Shown here piece after piece: positions 1 through 8,873 of a stretch of 64,000 nt of DNA. The position numbers and the translations under genes are program-made. Within the stretch, counting starts at the first letter, position 1; every line of letters starts with the position of its first letter. Origin of the DNA: Ga0077523 sp038324085 (GTDB lineage Bacteria > Pseudomonadota > Gammaproteobacteria > Burkholderiales > Ga0077523); NCBI GenBank assembly GCA_038324085.1, contig JBBQHP010000015.1, positions 19,668-83,667 of the forward strand, in the 5' to 3' direction. The notes beneath the pieces are model-generated. The model was not told where the DNA came from. It worked only from the letters and a program-made list of their open reading frames with translations, and did not search any database.

Positions 1-664
1 CCTCCCGCAGCCCGAGGATCGGACGCGCGTACAGCTCGGCGGTCTCGATCAGGCTCGCGTGCACGTGGACCGTTCCCTTCGGCGCACCGGTGGACCCGGA
101 CGAGTACAACCAGAAACAGGGGTCGTCCGGCGTCGTCGCGGCAGCGGTGAACGGCCGGTCGGGCCCCGCCAGCAATTCGGCGAATGATGCGTGACCCCCG
201 GTCCCCGCGCCGGACACGACCACGTGTCGCAGCGCCGCCACGCGATCGATGAACGGCGCGAATGCCGGCAGTAGGGGCGCGGACACGATCAGGGCGCGCG
301 CGCGGCTGTCGCGCAGCATGTACTCGTAGTCGCCAGACGTGAGCAGCGTGTTGACGCACACCGGTATGACACCCGCCTTGACGCAGCCGAGAAAGGCGGT
401 CGGAAAATCGATGGAATCGTGAAGGGCAAGCAGCACGCGCTCTTCGGCCCGGATGTCCAACGCGACCAGCGCATGCGCAAAACGATCGACCCGTCCCGCC
501 AGCTCGCCGAACGAGTACGAGCCGACGTCATCGATGAACACCGGCTTCGCGGCTCGGCCCGCTCGAAGGTTGCGCTCGATCAGGTCATACGCCGCGTTGT
601 AGTCGCGCGGCAGCACGATCCGCGGCGGACTCGAACCGTGATCCGCCGTGCTGAGCTCCGGCAT
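1..664 (-). CDS. bclA: Benzoate-CoA ligase, N-terminal part (runs off the left edge)
   Basis: Probably activates benzoate to benzoyl-CoA with ATP and CoA, the entry step of the box pathway, in the cytoplasm. About 221 N-terminal residues are visible. They contain an acyl-adenylate-forming domain with the nucleotide-binding loop YSSGSTGAPKG near residue 190, preceded by FWL and followed by TVHVH, a context typical of benzoate-CoA ligases. The ATG at 664 is preceded by a GGAAGGGGAG ribosome-binding site. The gene diverges from boxR and boxCBA, which supports a benzoate-type substrate. The C-terminal domain lies outside the window, so a ligase for a related aromatic acid cannot be excluded. Confidence 0.85.
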   Translation of the reverse strand, partial: MPELSTADHGSSPPRIVLPRDYNAAYDLIERNLRAGRAAKPVFIDDVGSYSFGELAGRVDRFAHALVALDIRAEERVLLALHDSIDFPTAFLGCVKAGVIPVCVNTLLTSGDYEYMLRDSRARALIVSAPLLPAFAPFIDRVAALRHVVVSGAGTGGHASFAELLAGPDRPFTAAATTPDDPCFWLYSSGSTGAPKGTVHVHASLIETAELYARPILGLRE

Positions 665-828
665 GTGCTCCCCTTCCCTGTCGTACATGTTGTCTTGGCC
701 GCGAATGCTCGTGGCGGACCCGAACTCTAGCGTGACCGGGTGGCCTCGGTACAGCGCTGAGGAGACCCGACGCCCGATTCGCGACATGCGTGGGCCGGCC
801 CGGGTTACGCCGTAGCAGCAATCAGCGC

Positions 829-892
829 GGCAATATAATGCCTATCGCGATCGATCGGCAGTTAATGCCATTATTTCATTTGTTTATGAAAT
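829..892. promoter_or_regulatory. Candidate operator cluster between the divergent bclA and boxR genes
   Basis: The roughly 350-base gap between the divergent starts holds an AT-richer island. Two similar inverted repeats stand about 28 bases apart: GGCA-N6-TGCC at 829-842 and GGCA-N5-TGCC at 857-869, both ending in TAATGCC. Next to them is a perfect 7-base dyad, ATTTCAT-N6-ATGAAAT, at 873-892. The position suits a shared operator for BoxR, which in other betaproteobacteria represses box genes until benzoyl-CoA appears. The link to BoxR is inference. The rest of 665-1013 shows no gene. Confidence 0.5.
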
Positions 893-1013
893 GTCCAGTG
901 CAATTTCCAGGCGTTACCTGTAAGCATGATTGTACCGACAAGCACAATATCGCTTGCGCGACCCCGAGCTCGGAACTACAGTTCCCGTGTCCATCGCTCA
1001 CGGGCCCGAACAC

Positions 1014-1910
1014 GTGAATGAAGCCGCTACCGCGTCGAAGCCTGCTGCGCACGCCGAACAGTTCGCCGCCGGCGACCGCGAATTTCTCGCCAGTGTCGGC
1101 CGACGCGTTCGCGAACGGCGCGTGCAGCGGGGCATGACGCGAAAACTGCTCGCACGCTCGGCGGAAGTGTCGGAACGCTATCTCGGACAACTGGAGACAG
1201 GCGAGGGGAACATCTCGATCCTGCTGCTGCGTCGCATCGCTCTCGCGCTCACCTCGCCGCTGGCCGAATTGCTGACCGCAGGCCACGCCGATCCTGACCG
1301 CGACCGCATCGTCGCCCTCGTCAGCGGCATTCCGGCGCATCGGCGCGGGGATTTGCTGGCCCGGCTCGCCGGCGAGTTTGGTGAAGCCGATCCGTCCAGG
1401 CATTCTCGCGTAGCGCTGATCGGCCTGCGTGGCGCCGGCAAGTCGACGCTGGGCCTGGCGCTCGCCAACGCGCGCGGCATCCCGTTCATCGAAGTGAACC
1501 AGGAAGTGGAACGCGAGACCGGTCTGCCCGCGAGCGAAGTATTCGATCTCTATGGGCAGGCGGGCTATCGCCGCATCGAGCGTCGCTGTCTCGAGCGCGT
1601 CCTGACGGAGCACCCGCGCGCGGTGCTCTCGCTCGGCGGCGGCGTGGTCTCGGAAGGCGAAACCTTCGCCCTCCTGCTGCGCCACTGCCGCACCGTCTGG
1701 CTCAAGGCGAGCCCCGAAGAGCACATGGCGCGCGTGCTCGCGCAAGGGGACCTGCGCCCGATGTCCGGCCACGACGATGCCATGGAAGATCTGAAACGCA
1801 TCCTGGTTGCGCGCGAACCGCTTTATCGCAATGCCGAACTGATCGTCGATACCACCGGCAAGACGCCGGCGGAAAGCCTGCGCGCCCTGCGCGAGGCCAC
1901 CGGCGCATGA
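1014..1910 (+). CDS. boxR: BoxR: XRE-type repressor fused to a shikimate-kinase-like domain
   Basis: Transcriptional regulator of the box cluster; in known members the effector is benzoyl-CoA. Residues about 20-85 form a helix-turn-helix of the XRE type (VGRRVRERRVQRGMTRKLLA, then a second helix SERYLGQLETGEGNIS). Residues about 130-298 resemble shikimate kinase, with a Walker A motif GLRGAGKST and the SLGGGVV segment. The GTG at 1014 gives 298 residues, close to characterised BoxR proteins. No clear ribosome-binding site precedes it, and a TTG at 930 would add 28 residues with no domain content. It diverges from bclA and is followed 22 bases later by boxC. Confidence 0.88.
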   Translation: MNEAATASKPAAHAEQFAAGDREFLASVGRRVRERRVQRGMTRKLLARSAEVSERYLGQLETGEGNISILLLRRIALALTSPLAELLTAGHADPDRDRIVALVSGIPAHRRGDLLARLAGEFGEADPSRHSRVALIGLRGAGKSTLGLALANARGIPFIEVNQEVERETGLPASEVFDLYGQAGYRRIERRCLERVLTEHPRAVLSLGGGVVSEGETFALLLRHCRTVWLKASPEEHMARVLAQGDLRPMSGHDDAMEDLKRILVAREPLYRNAELIVDTTGKTPAESLRALREATGA

Positions 1911-1932
1911 ACCCATCGGGGAGAGAATCGAG

Positions 1933-3621
1933 ATGACCGCCACGCTCGCCGTCGCCACTGCCATCACCGCCGCGCCCCCCGTCGACTATCGCACCGACCC
2001 ATCGCGCTACCGGCACTGGCGGCTCGCGCTCGAAGGGCCGATCGCTCGGCTCACGCTGGATGTGCAGGAGGACGGCGGGCTGCGTCCGGGCTACAAGTTG
2101 AAACTCAATTCGTACGATCTCGGCGTCGACATCGAACTGCACGATGCGCTGCAGCGGATCCGCTTCGAGCATCCCGCGGTGCGCACCGTGATCGTGACCA
2201 GCGGCAAGGACCGGATGTTCTGTTCGGGCGCCAACATCTTCATGCTCGGCCTGTCGTCCCACGCCTGGAAGGTGAACTTCTGCAAGTTCACCAACGAGAC
2301 CCGCAACGGTATCGAGGATTCCAGCGCGCATTCGGGGCTGAAGTTCATCGCCGCCTGCAACGGCGTGACCGCCGGCGGCGGCTATGAACTGGCGCTGGCC
2401 TGCGACGAGATCATCCTGGTGGACGATCGCTCCTCGGCGGTGAGCCTGCCGGAAGTGCCGCTGCTCGGCGTGCTGCCCGGTACCGGCGGCCTCACGCGGA
2501 TCACCGACAAGCGCAGAGTGCGGCACGATCTCGCCGACATCTTCTGCACGACGACCGAAGGCGTGCGCGGCGAGCGCGCCAGGGACTGGCGCCTCGTGGA
2601 CGAGGTCGTGAAACCGCAACAGTTCGCGACGCGGGTCACCGCGCGCGCGCTGGAGCTTGCCGCGCACAGTGACCGTCCCGCAGCGGCGGGCGGCGTCGCA
2701 CTGTCGCCGCTGGCACGCCACGACGACGAGGGCGGCTATCGCTACCGCCATGTGCGGGTCGATCTCGATCCCCGCGCGCGCCAGGCAACGATCACGGTGA
2801 GTTCGCCGGAACAGGACCCGCCCGGGGAGATCGACGACATTCTCGCGCAGGGCGCGCACTGGTGGCCGCTCGCCATGGCGCGCGAACTCGATGACGCGAT
2901 CCTCATGCTGCGTACCAATCAGCTCGAGCTCGGCACCTGGGTGCTCAAGACCGCCGGAGACGGTGCCCGCGTGCTGGCCGCGGATGCAACGCTCGAACGG
3001 CATGCGATGCACTGGTTCGTGCGCGAGACCATCGGCCTGCTGCGACGCACGCTTGCCCGCCTGGAAATGAGTTCCCGCACGTTGTTCACGCTGATCGAGC
3101 CGGGGTCGTGTTTCGCCGGCACGCTGCTGGAACTCGCCCTCGCCGCCGACCGCACCTACATGCTCGACGGCACCGATGATCCCGCCGCCGCTCCGACCAT
3201 CGCACTGTCGGCGCTCAATTTCGGCACCTATCCGCGAGTCGACGGCGTCGGCAGGCTCGCATCCCGGTTCTATAGGGAAGGTGAACCCGTCGCTGCCGCG
3301 CGCGCGACCGTGGGCACGGCGTTGGGCGCTGCGCGCGCGCTGGACCTAGGGCTCGTCACCGCCACCCCGGACGATCTCGACTGGGCGGATGAGATCCGCA
3401 TCGCGCTCGAAGAACGCGCGAGCCTGTCGCCCGATGCCCTCACCGGCATGGAGGCGAACCTCCGGTTCGGCGCCGGCGAAACCATGGCGACGCGGATCTT
3501 CGGACGCCTGACGGCGTGGCAGAACTGGATCTTCAACCGACCCAACGCGGTCGGCGAGTTCGGCGCGCTGAAGGTCTACGGCACCGGGCACAAGGCGCAA
3601 TTCAACCGCGAACGAGTCTAG
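1933..3621 (+). CDS. boxC: 2,3-epoxybenzoyl-CoA dihydrolase (BoxC)
   Basis: Cytoplasmic ring-opening enzyme of aerobic benzoyl-CoA degradation: it hydrolyses 2,3-epoxybenzoyl-CoA to 3,4-dehydroadipyl-CoA semialdehyde and formate. The 562-residue product has the BoxC layout of two crotonase-like halves. The first includes the oxyanion-hole stretch DRMFCSGANIFMLG and NGVTAGGGYELALACDEI; the second includes a GSCFAGTLLELALAADR stretch near residue 400. The length matches the family (about 550). The ATG follows a GGGAGAG ribosome-binding site. It is preceded by boxR, and boxB starts 14 bases after its stop, so boxC, boxB and probably boxA form one transcript. Confidence 0.93.
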   Translation: MTATLAVATAITAAPPVDYRTDPSRYRHWRLALEGPIARLTLDVQEDGGLRPGYKLKLNSYDLGVDIELHDALQRIRFEHPAVRTVIVTSGKDRMFCSGANIFMLGLSSHAWKVNFCKFTNETRNGIEDSSAHSGLKFIAACNGVTAGGGYELALACDEIILVDDRSSAVSLPEVPLLGVLPGTGGLTRITDKRRVRHDLADIFCTTTEGVRGERARDWRLVDEVVKPQQFATRVTARALELAAHSDRPAAAGGVALSPLARHDDEGGYRYRHVRVDLDPRARQATITVSSPEQDPPGEIDDILAQGAHWWPLAMARELDDAILMLRTNQLELGTWVLKTAGDGARVLAADATLERHAMHWFVRETIGLLRRTLARLEMSSRTLFTLIEPGSCFAGTLLELALAADRTYMLDGTDDPAAAPTIALSALNFGTYPRVDGVGRLASRFYREGEPVAAARATVGTALGAARALDLGLVTATPDDLDWADEIRIALEERASLSPDALTGMEANLRFGAGETMATRIFGRLTAWQNWIFNRPNAVGEFGALKVYGTGHKAQFNRERV

Positions 3622-3635
3622 GAACGGAGCATCCC

Positions 3636-5060
3636 ATGAACATCGACTACACCGAGAAGATCCCGAACAACGTCGGCCTCGGCGACGACCGCGCCCTGCA
3701 GCGCGCGCTCGAACATTGGCAGCCTGCGTTCCTGAACTGGTGGGGCGACATGGGCCCCGACCGCAGCGCGGACAGCGACGTGTACCTCCGCACCGCGGTC
3801 AGCGTCGATCCCGCCGGCTGGGCCAATTTCGCCTACGTGAAGATGCCCGACTATCGCTGGGGAATCTTCCTCAATCCGGTCGAGCCCGATCGGCGCATCG
3901 GCTTCGGCGATCACAAGGGCGAACCGGTGTGGCAGGAAGTACCGGGCGAGTACCGGGCCAACCTGCGCCGGATCATCGTGACGCAGGGCGACACCGAACC
4001 CGCGTCGGTCGAGCAGCAGCGGCATCTCGGATTGAGCGCGCCGTCGCTGTACGACCTGCGCAACCTGTTCCAGATCAACGTCGAGGAAGGCCGGCATCTC
4101 TGGGCGATGGTGTATCTCCTGCACCGACATTTCGGTCGCGACGGCCGCGAGGAAGCCGAGGCCCTGCTCGAGCGACGCTCGGGCGACAAGGACAACCCCC
4201 GCATCCTCGGCGCCTTCAACGAATGCACCCCGGACTGGCTGTCGTTCTTCATGTTCACGTTCTTCACCGATCGCGACGGCAAGTTCCAGTTGTGCGCCCT
4301 GGCCGAGTCCGGCTTCGATCCGCTCGCGCGCACCACGCGGTTCATGCTCACGGAAGAAGCGCATCACATGTTCGTGGGCGAATCGGGCATCGCACGCATC
4401 CTGCAACGCACGTGCGAAACCATGGTGCAGCACCAGACCCAGGAGCCCGCGAAGCTGCGCGCGCTCGGCGTCATCGATCTGCCGACGATCCAGCGCTACC
4501 TGAATTTCCACTACAGCGTGACCATCGACCTGTTCGGTGCGGATGTCTCGTCCAACGCCGCGACCTTCTACAGCACCGGCATCAAGGGCCGGTTCGAGGA
4601 AGGCAAGCAGGCCGACGACCACCGGTTGAAGGCGGCGACCTATCCCGTGCTCGAGGTGGCGGGCGATGCCATCGTCACGCGCGAAGCGCCCGCGCTCAAC
4701 GCGCTCAACGAGAAACTCCGCGACGACTACATCCGCGACACGATTGCCGGCGTCGGGCGCTGGAACAAGGTCATGCAGAAGAACGGCATCTCGTTCCAGC
4801 TCACCGTGCCGCACAAGGCGTTCAACCGCCAGATCGGCAGTTTTTCGGGCGTGAAGGTGGCGCCCGACGGCCGCATCCTGCCGGCTGGCGAGTGGGCGGC
4901 GAATGTCGACTCCTGGTTGCCCACGGACGACGACAAGGCGCACATCCAGTCGTTGATGGGCCGGGTGATCGAGCCCGGCAAATTCGCGAACTGGATCGCG
5001 CCGCCACCGCTCGGCATCAACAAGCAACCGATCAATTTCGAGTATGTGCGGTTCAACTAG
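3636..5060 (+). CDS. boxB: Benzoyl-CoA 2,3-epoxidase, oxygenase subunit (BoxB)
   Basis: Di-iron monooxygenase that converts benzoyl-CoA to 2,3-epoxybenzoyl-CoA using O2 and electrons delivered by BoxA. The 474-residue product shows ferritin-like iron-binding motifs: NVEEGRHLW near residue 150 and LTEEAHHMFVGE near 240, supplying the E-x-x-H carboxylate/histidine ligands. Near the N-terminus are WWGDMGP and YVKMPDYRWGIF. The ATG at 3636 has a GGAGC ribosome-binding site and sits just after the boxC stop; the frame is open upstream, but that part overlaps boxC and is not family sequence. It is separated from boxA by an unusual 192-base gap with a hairpin repeat. Confidence 0.94.
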   Translation: MNIDYTEKIPNNVGLGDDRALQRALEHWQPAFLNWWGDMGPDRSADSDVYLRTAVSVDPAGWANFAYVKMPDYRWGIFLNPVEPDRRIGFGDHKGEPVWQEVPGEYRANLRRIIVTQGDTEPASVEQQRHLGLSAPSLYDLRNLFQINVEEGRHLWAMVYLLHRHFGRDGREEAEALLERRSGDKDNPRILGAFNECTPDWLSFFMFTFFTDRDGKFQLCALAESGFDPLARTTRFMLTEEAHHMFVGESGIARILQRTCETMVQHQTQEPAKLRALGVIDLPTIQRYLNFHYSVTIDLFGADVSSNAATFYSTGIKGRFEEGKQADDHRLKAATYPVLEVAGDAIVTREAPALNALNEKLRDDYIRDTIAGVGRWNKVMQKNGISFQLTVPHKAFNRQIGSFSGVKVAPDGRILPAGEWAANVDSWLPTDDDKAHIQSLMGRVIEPGKFANWIAPPPLGINKQPINFEYVRFN

Positions 5061-5082
5061 GGCGATGCACGGCGCGGCAGAG

Positions 5083-5191
5083 CCTGCCCCCATCCCCGCC
5101 TTCCCCCACGGCGTTCGCCGTGGGGGAAGGAATTGCACGTCCCTTCCCCCGCGAACGCATGTTCGTGGGGGAAGGCCAGCATGGGGACAGG
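5083..5191. repeat. REP-like double-hairpin element between boxB and boxA
   Basis: Two strong hairpins stand in tandem. The first, 5099-5130, has perfect 15-base arms (CCTTCCCCCACGGCG and its complement) with a 2-base turn. The second, 5142-5175, has 15-base arms with one G-T type mismatch around GCAT. They share the CCTTCCCCC...GGGGGAAGG skeleton. Imperfectly complementary outer arms (GCCTGCCCCCATCC at 5083-5096 and GGGGACAGGC at 5182-5191) bracket both. This is the build of palindromic intergenic repeats found in many copies in some proteobacterial genomes. It may attenuate or stabilise the box transcript. Confidence 0.8.
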
Positions 5192-5252
5192 CGCGCAAGG
5201 CATCTCCGCCCGTTCTCTCGGAGCGCGAACCTACAGCCGCAATCGCGCTCCC

Positions 5253-6476
5253 ATGAACGACGTCGCCTCCGCCGATCTCGCCCTCCAGCACGTCATCGAT
5301 CCGGAGATCTGCATCCGCTGCAATACCTGCGAAGAGACCTGCCCGATCGACGCGGTGACGCACGACGAGCGCAACTACGTCGTGAAGTTCGACGTCTGCA
5401 ACGGTTGCAATGCCTGCGTCCCGCCCTGCCCCACCGGCGCCATCGACAACTGGCGGCGCGTCGCGCCGGCTGGTGCCTACACGCTCGAGGCGCAACTGTC
5501 CTGGGACGTGCTGCCGCCGCAGACCGAGACCGTCGACGACGCGGAGGCCGCGCTCCCGGAAGAAGTCCAGCGTCTCACTGCGGAGGCAACCGCCGGACTC
5601 GGCACCGCCGTCAGCGCGCCGTGGTCGGCCGCGAAACCCTCCGTGAACCTGTTCACGCCGCGCAATCCCGTGCTCGCCACCATCGCCGGCAACTTTCGAC
5701 TGACCGACGACGGCGCCTCCAGCGACATCCGGCACATCGTCCTCGATTTCGGCAGCGGCGCATTTCCGGTTCTGGAGGGCCAGTCCATCGGCATCATCCC
5801 GCCCGGGACCGCGGCCAACGGCAAGCCGCATTTCGTCCGCCTGTATTCGGTGGCGTGTCCGCGCGACGGCGAGCGGCCGAACTACAACAATCTCTCGATC
5901 ACGGTGAAACGCGTCGATCGGGATCACGCCGGCGCGCCCGTGCGCGGGGCGTGCTCGAATTACCTGTGCGACCTCCGCAAAGGTGACACCGTCCAGGTCG
6001 TCGGTCCTTACGGCGCCAGCTTCCTGATGCCCAACCACGCCGGGGCCTCGTTGCTGATGATCTGCACCGGCACCGGTTCTGCGCCCATGCGCGCGATGAC
6101 CGAACGCCGCCGACGCACGCGCGTGCCGGACGATGGCGAGCTCATGCTCTTCTTCGGCGCACGGGCGCCGGGTGAACTGCCCTATTTCGGCCCGCTGATG
6201 AAGCTGCCGCAGGACTTCATCGACATCAATCTCGCTTTCTCGCGCGTTCCGGATGCGCCGAAGCGCTATGTGCAAGACCTGATCCGCGCCCGGGCCGACA
6301 AGGTCGCGACGCTGCTGGCGGATGCGAACTGCTACATCTACGTATGCGGATTGAAGGGCATGGAAGCGGGAGTGATGGAAGCCTTTCGCGACGTCGCACG
6401 GCAGAACGGCATCGACTTCGATGCGCTGTGGCCGAGACTGCTCGCCGAGAGCCGCATCCACATCGAGACGTACTAG
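5253..6476 (+). CDS. boxA: Benzoyl-CoA 2,3-epoxidase, reductase subunit (BoxA)
   Basis: Flavin and iron-sulfur reductase that passes electrons from NADPH to BoxB. The 407-residue product starts with two [4Fe-4S] ferredoxin motifs, CIRCNTCEETCP and CNGCNACVPPCP, within the first 60 residues. A ferredoxin-NADP reductase-like part follows from about residue 135, with the flavin-binding RLYSVACPRDG segment, the GTGSAPMRAM pyridine-nucleotide loop and YVCGLKGMEAGV near the C-terminus. The start at 5253 was chosen because the open frame upstream is translated REP repeat rather than protein family sequence. It completes the boxCBA set. Confidence 0.93.
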   Translation: MNDVASADLALQHVIDPEICIRCNTCEETCPIDAVTHDERNYVVKFDVCNGCNACVPPCPTGAIDNWRRVAPAGAYTLEAQLSWDVLPPQTETVDDAEAALPEEVQRLTAEATAGLGTAVSAPWSAAKPSVNLFTPRNPVLATIAGNFRLTDDGASSDIRHIVLDFGSGAFPVLEGQSIGIIPPGTAANGKPHFVRLYSVACPRDGERPNYNNLSITVKRVDRDHAGAPVRGACSNYLCDLRKGDTVQVVGPYGASFLMPNHAGASLLMICTGTGSAPMRAMTERRRRTRVPDDGELMLFFGARAPGELPYFGPLMKLPQDFIDINLAFSRVPDAPKRYVQDLIRARADKVATLLADANCYIYVCGLKGMEAGVMEAFRDVARQNGIDFDALWPRLLAESRIHIETY

Positions 6477-6646
6477 CGTCGCCGACGCGCACCCGGTTCT
6501 CGCGATGGCGCATTCGCGTCGCAGGCATTGCAGATTTCGCGTCCCACCCGCTCACTCGGTGCGAGAATGCCGCCTTTGAATTTCAGTGTCGACGGATTGC
6601 GACGGCCGTAGCCGCTCCACCGGACGGCCGGGACGACGCGAGATCG

Positions 6647-7489
6647 ATGGGGGCGCTTTGGATGCTGGTGGCGGGGGTGCTGTTCGCCGCCATGGGCGTA
6701 TTCGCGAAGCTCGGTTCGGCGTATTTCTCCAGCGCGGAACTGGTGTTCTACCGCTCTGTCATCGGTTTCGCGGCGCTCACCCTGCTTGCTCGCGCGAAGG
6801 GCTGGCCGCTCGGCACCCCGCACTGGCGATTGCACCTCACGCGCGGCGCGGCCGGAGTCGTGTCGCTCGGACTGTATTTCCACTGTATCGCCGCCCTTCC
6901 GCTGGCCACGGCGGTCACGCTCAATTACACCTCGCCGCTATTCCTGGCGCTGCTCACCACGGTCCTGCTGCAGGAACGCCTGCACTGGCCGCTCGTCTCG
7001 GCCATCGCCCTGTCCTTCGCGGGCGTGATCCTGTTGCTGGAACCCACGTTGCACGAGGAACAGTTGCGCGACGGTCTCCTGGGACTCGCCTCGGGCGCGC
7101 TCGCTGCCGTGGCCTATCTCAACGTGAAACAACTCGGCGCCACCGGCGAGCCCGGCTGGAGGGTCGTGTTCTGGTTCACGGTCGTATCCACGTCGGCGTC
7201 GGCTGCATGGGTCGCCGCCACGGGCTTCAGTCCGATCACGCCCCATGGCGCGTGGCTGCTGGCAGGTATCGGCGTCACCGCGACCATCGCCCAGTACGCG
7301 ATGACTCTCGCCTACCACACCGGCCACACCCTCGTGGTCGGCGCATTCGCGTACTCGACCGTCCTGTTCTCTACACTGTTCGGCATCCTGCTCTGGAACG
7401 ATCATTTGAATCCGCTCGCCTGGACCGGAATCGCGCTGATCGTGGCCGGCGGCGTGCTGAGCCTCGGGGCTTCGCGGCGATCTGCCTGA
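6647..7489 (+). CDS. EamA/DMT-family membrane transporter
   Basis: Inner-membrane drug/metabolite-type exporter of 280 residues with about ten hydrophobic segments in two EamA halves, the usual length and build. The first half opens with WMLVAGVLFAAMGVFAKLG and contains the ELVFYRS segment after helix 1. The substrate cannot be read from sequence. The ATG at 6647 begins directly before the first membrane helix; earlier in-frame codons overlap boxA. It follows boxA by 170 bases on the same strand and may share its transcript, but nothing shows a role in aromatic degradation. Confidence 0.85.
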   Translation: MGALWMLVAGVLFAAMGVFAKLGSAYFSSAELVFYRSVIGFAALTLLARAKGWPLGTPHWRLHLTRGAAGVVSLGLYFHCIAALPLATAVTLNYTSPLFLALLTTVLLQERLHWPLVSAIALSFAGVILLLEPTLHEEQLRDGLLGLASGALAAVAYLNVKQLGATGEPGWRVVFWFTVVSTSASAAWVAATGFSPITPHGAWLLAGIGVTATIAQYAMTLAYHTGHTLVVGAFAYSTVLFSTLFGILLWNDHLNPLAWTGIALIVAGGVLSLGASRRSA

Positions 7490-7538
7490 AGCCACGATTG
7501 TTGGCGCCCCCTCCCGATCCGAAATACACTCCCCCACC

Positions 7539-8732
7539 ATGATCACCATCCAGCACGAAGGCCGTCTCATCACCACTGGCGTCTACGGCGAGTTCTCGCT
7601 TGCGGATTATCGTCAGTTCGAACGCGAAGTGCTCGAAACGCTGCGCCTGCGAGGCGAAGTGGATCTGCTGCTCGACCTGCGCGACATGCTCGGCTATACG
7701 GTCGATGTCGCCTGGGAGGACGTGAAATTCGTGCGCGAACATGCCCATGACTTCAGGCGCGTCGCCGTCATCTCCGATGATCAATGGAGCGTCTGGCTCG
7801 CCTGGCTCACCCGGCTGATGGTTGACGCCGAAGTGCGCGTGTTCGACGAGGAAGCCATGGCCCGCGAATGGCTCGACGCACCGGGTGCGGCGACCTTCAC
7901 CACGCTGATCTCGATCGCCGATCTGCTGAGTCGCCTCGACGACCCGAACGTGATCGTTTTCGACTGCCGCCACGACCTGATGAAACCGGAGTTCGGCGCG
8001 GCGGCGTACGCGCTATCGCACATTCCCGACGCACGTTTTGCCGGGGTCGATCGCGATCTCTCCGGCGCCGTCACCGGCAGGAACGGCCGCCATCCGCTGC
8101 CCGACGCCAACCGGTTCACGACGTGGCTCGGCGCCCAGGGGGTCTCGAACACGACCCAGGTCGTCGCCTACGACAGCGGCGGCAGCATGTATGCAGCGCG
8201 GCTGTGGTGGATGCTCAAGCACTGGCTCGGACACGAGCGCACGGCCGTGCTGGACGGGGGCTGGGACATCTGGGTGCGGGCCGGGCTTCCGGTAACCGCC
8301 GAAGTTCCCCACCCGACGCCGGCACGATTCATCGGCAAGCCCACCGCTGCCACCGTCGATGTCGACTACGTCCTGGCCCACCTCGGCAAACCGGATATGC
8401 AGATCATCGACGCACGCGCGCCGGATCGCTTCCGGGGGGAAAACGAGACCATCGATCCGGTGGGTGGCCACATCCCGGGGGCGGCCAACCGCCTGTTCCG
8501 CGGCAATCTCGATGCCTTCGGCTTCTTCAAGCCCCCTGCGGAATTGAGGGCCGGCTTCGATCCTCTGGTGGGTGCCCATCCCACACACGAGATCGTGCAT
8601 CAGTGCGGCTCCGGCATCACGGCCGCGCACAACCTGCTCGCCATGGAGATCGCGGGGCTGAAAGGCGCCCGGCTCTATCCGGGGTCGTGGAGCGAGTGGT
8701 GTTCGGATCCGTCCCGACCGGTCGAGCGCTGA
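7539..8732 (+). CDS. SpoIIAA-like domain fused to a two-domain sulfurtransferase
   Basis: The 397-residue protein has two parts. Residues 1 to about 112 resemble the SpoIIAA-like/STAS superfamily (MITIQHEGRL start, then LLLDLRDM and a WEDVKF segment), which usually occurs as a stand-alone protein of about 120 residues. Residues about 118-397 form a tandem-rhodanese sulfurtransferase of the 3-mercaptopyruvate/thiosulfate type, with FDCRHDLM, a YDSGGSMYAARLWWML segment and the active-site loop CGSGIT near residue 353, where Cys is the sulfur acceptor. CGSG loops are typical of mercaptopyruvate sulfurtransferases. The frame is uninterrupted across the join. It is probably cytoplasmic; no signal peptide is visible. 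Confidence 0.85.
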   Translation: MITIQHEGRLITTGVYGEFSLADYRQFEREVLETLRLRGEVDLLLDLRDMLGYTVDVAWEDVKFVREHAHDFRRVAVISDDQWSVWLAWLTRLMVDAEVRVFDEEAMAREWLDAPGAATFTTLISIADLLSRLDDPNVIVFDCRHDLMKPEFGAAAYALSHIPDARFAGVDRDLSGAVTGRNGRHPLPDANRFTTWLGAQGVSNTTQVVAYDSGGSMYAARLWWMLKHWLGHERTAVLDGGWDIWVRAGLPVTAEVPHPTPARFIGKPTAATVDVDYVLAHLGKPDMQIIDARAPDRFRGENETIDPVGGHIPGAANRLFRGNLDAFGFFKPPAELRAGFDPLVGAHPTHEIVHQCGSGITAAHNLLAMEIAGLKGARLYPGSWSEWCSDPSRPVER

Positions 8733-8873
8733 TCGGGGCGCCGCCGCCACCAGGACGAACCAGCGCCGGCGGATCGGGTGTGGCCCGCTACCGGCGTCGA
8801 GGCTGAGCGCCCGCCGTCTCCCTAGTCAACGGTCGGCGCATGGGCAAAAGTCGCCCGCACCTGCGCCTCGACC

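Noticed and set aside
624..647. tRNA T-arm-like sequence GGTTCGAGTCC on the minus strand with a 6-base stem
   Set aside because: No acceptor, D or anticodon arms around it, and it lies in the first codons of the benzoate-CoA ligase gene.
899..902. TGCA as a BoxR operator half site
   Set aside because: Only one copy is present at a useful position; the GGCA/TGCC repeats are the stronger candidate.
3618..6461. Very long open frame on the minus strand opposite boxB and boxA
   Set aside because: It mirrors two well-recognised genes, has no recognisable domain, and such antisense frames are common in GC-rich coding DNA.
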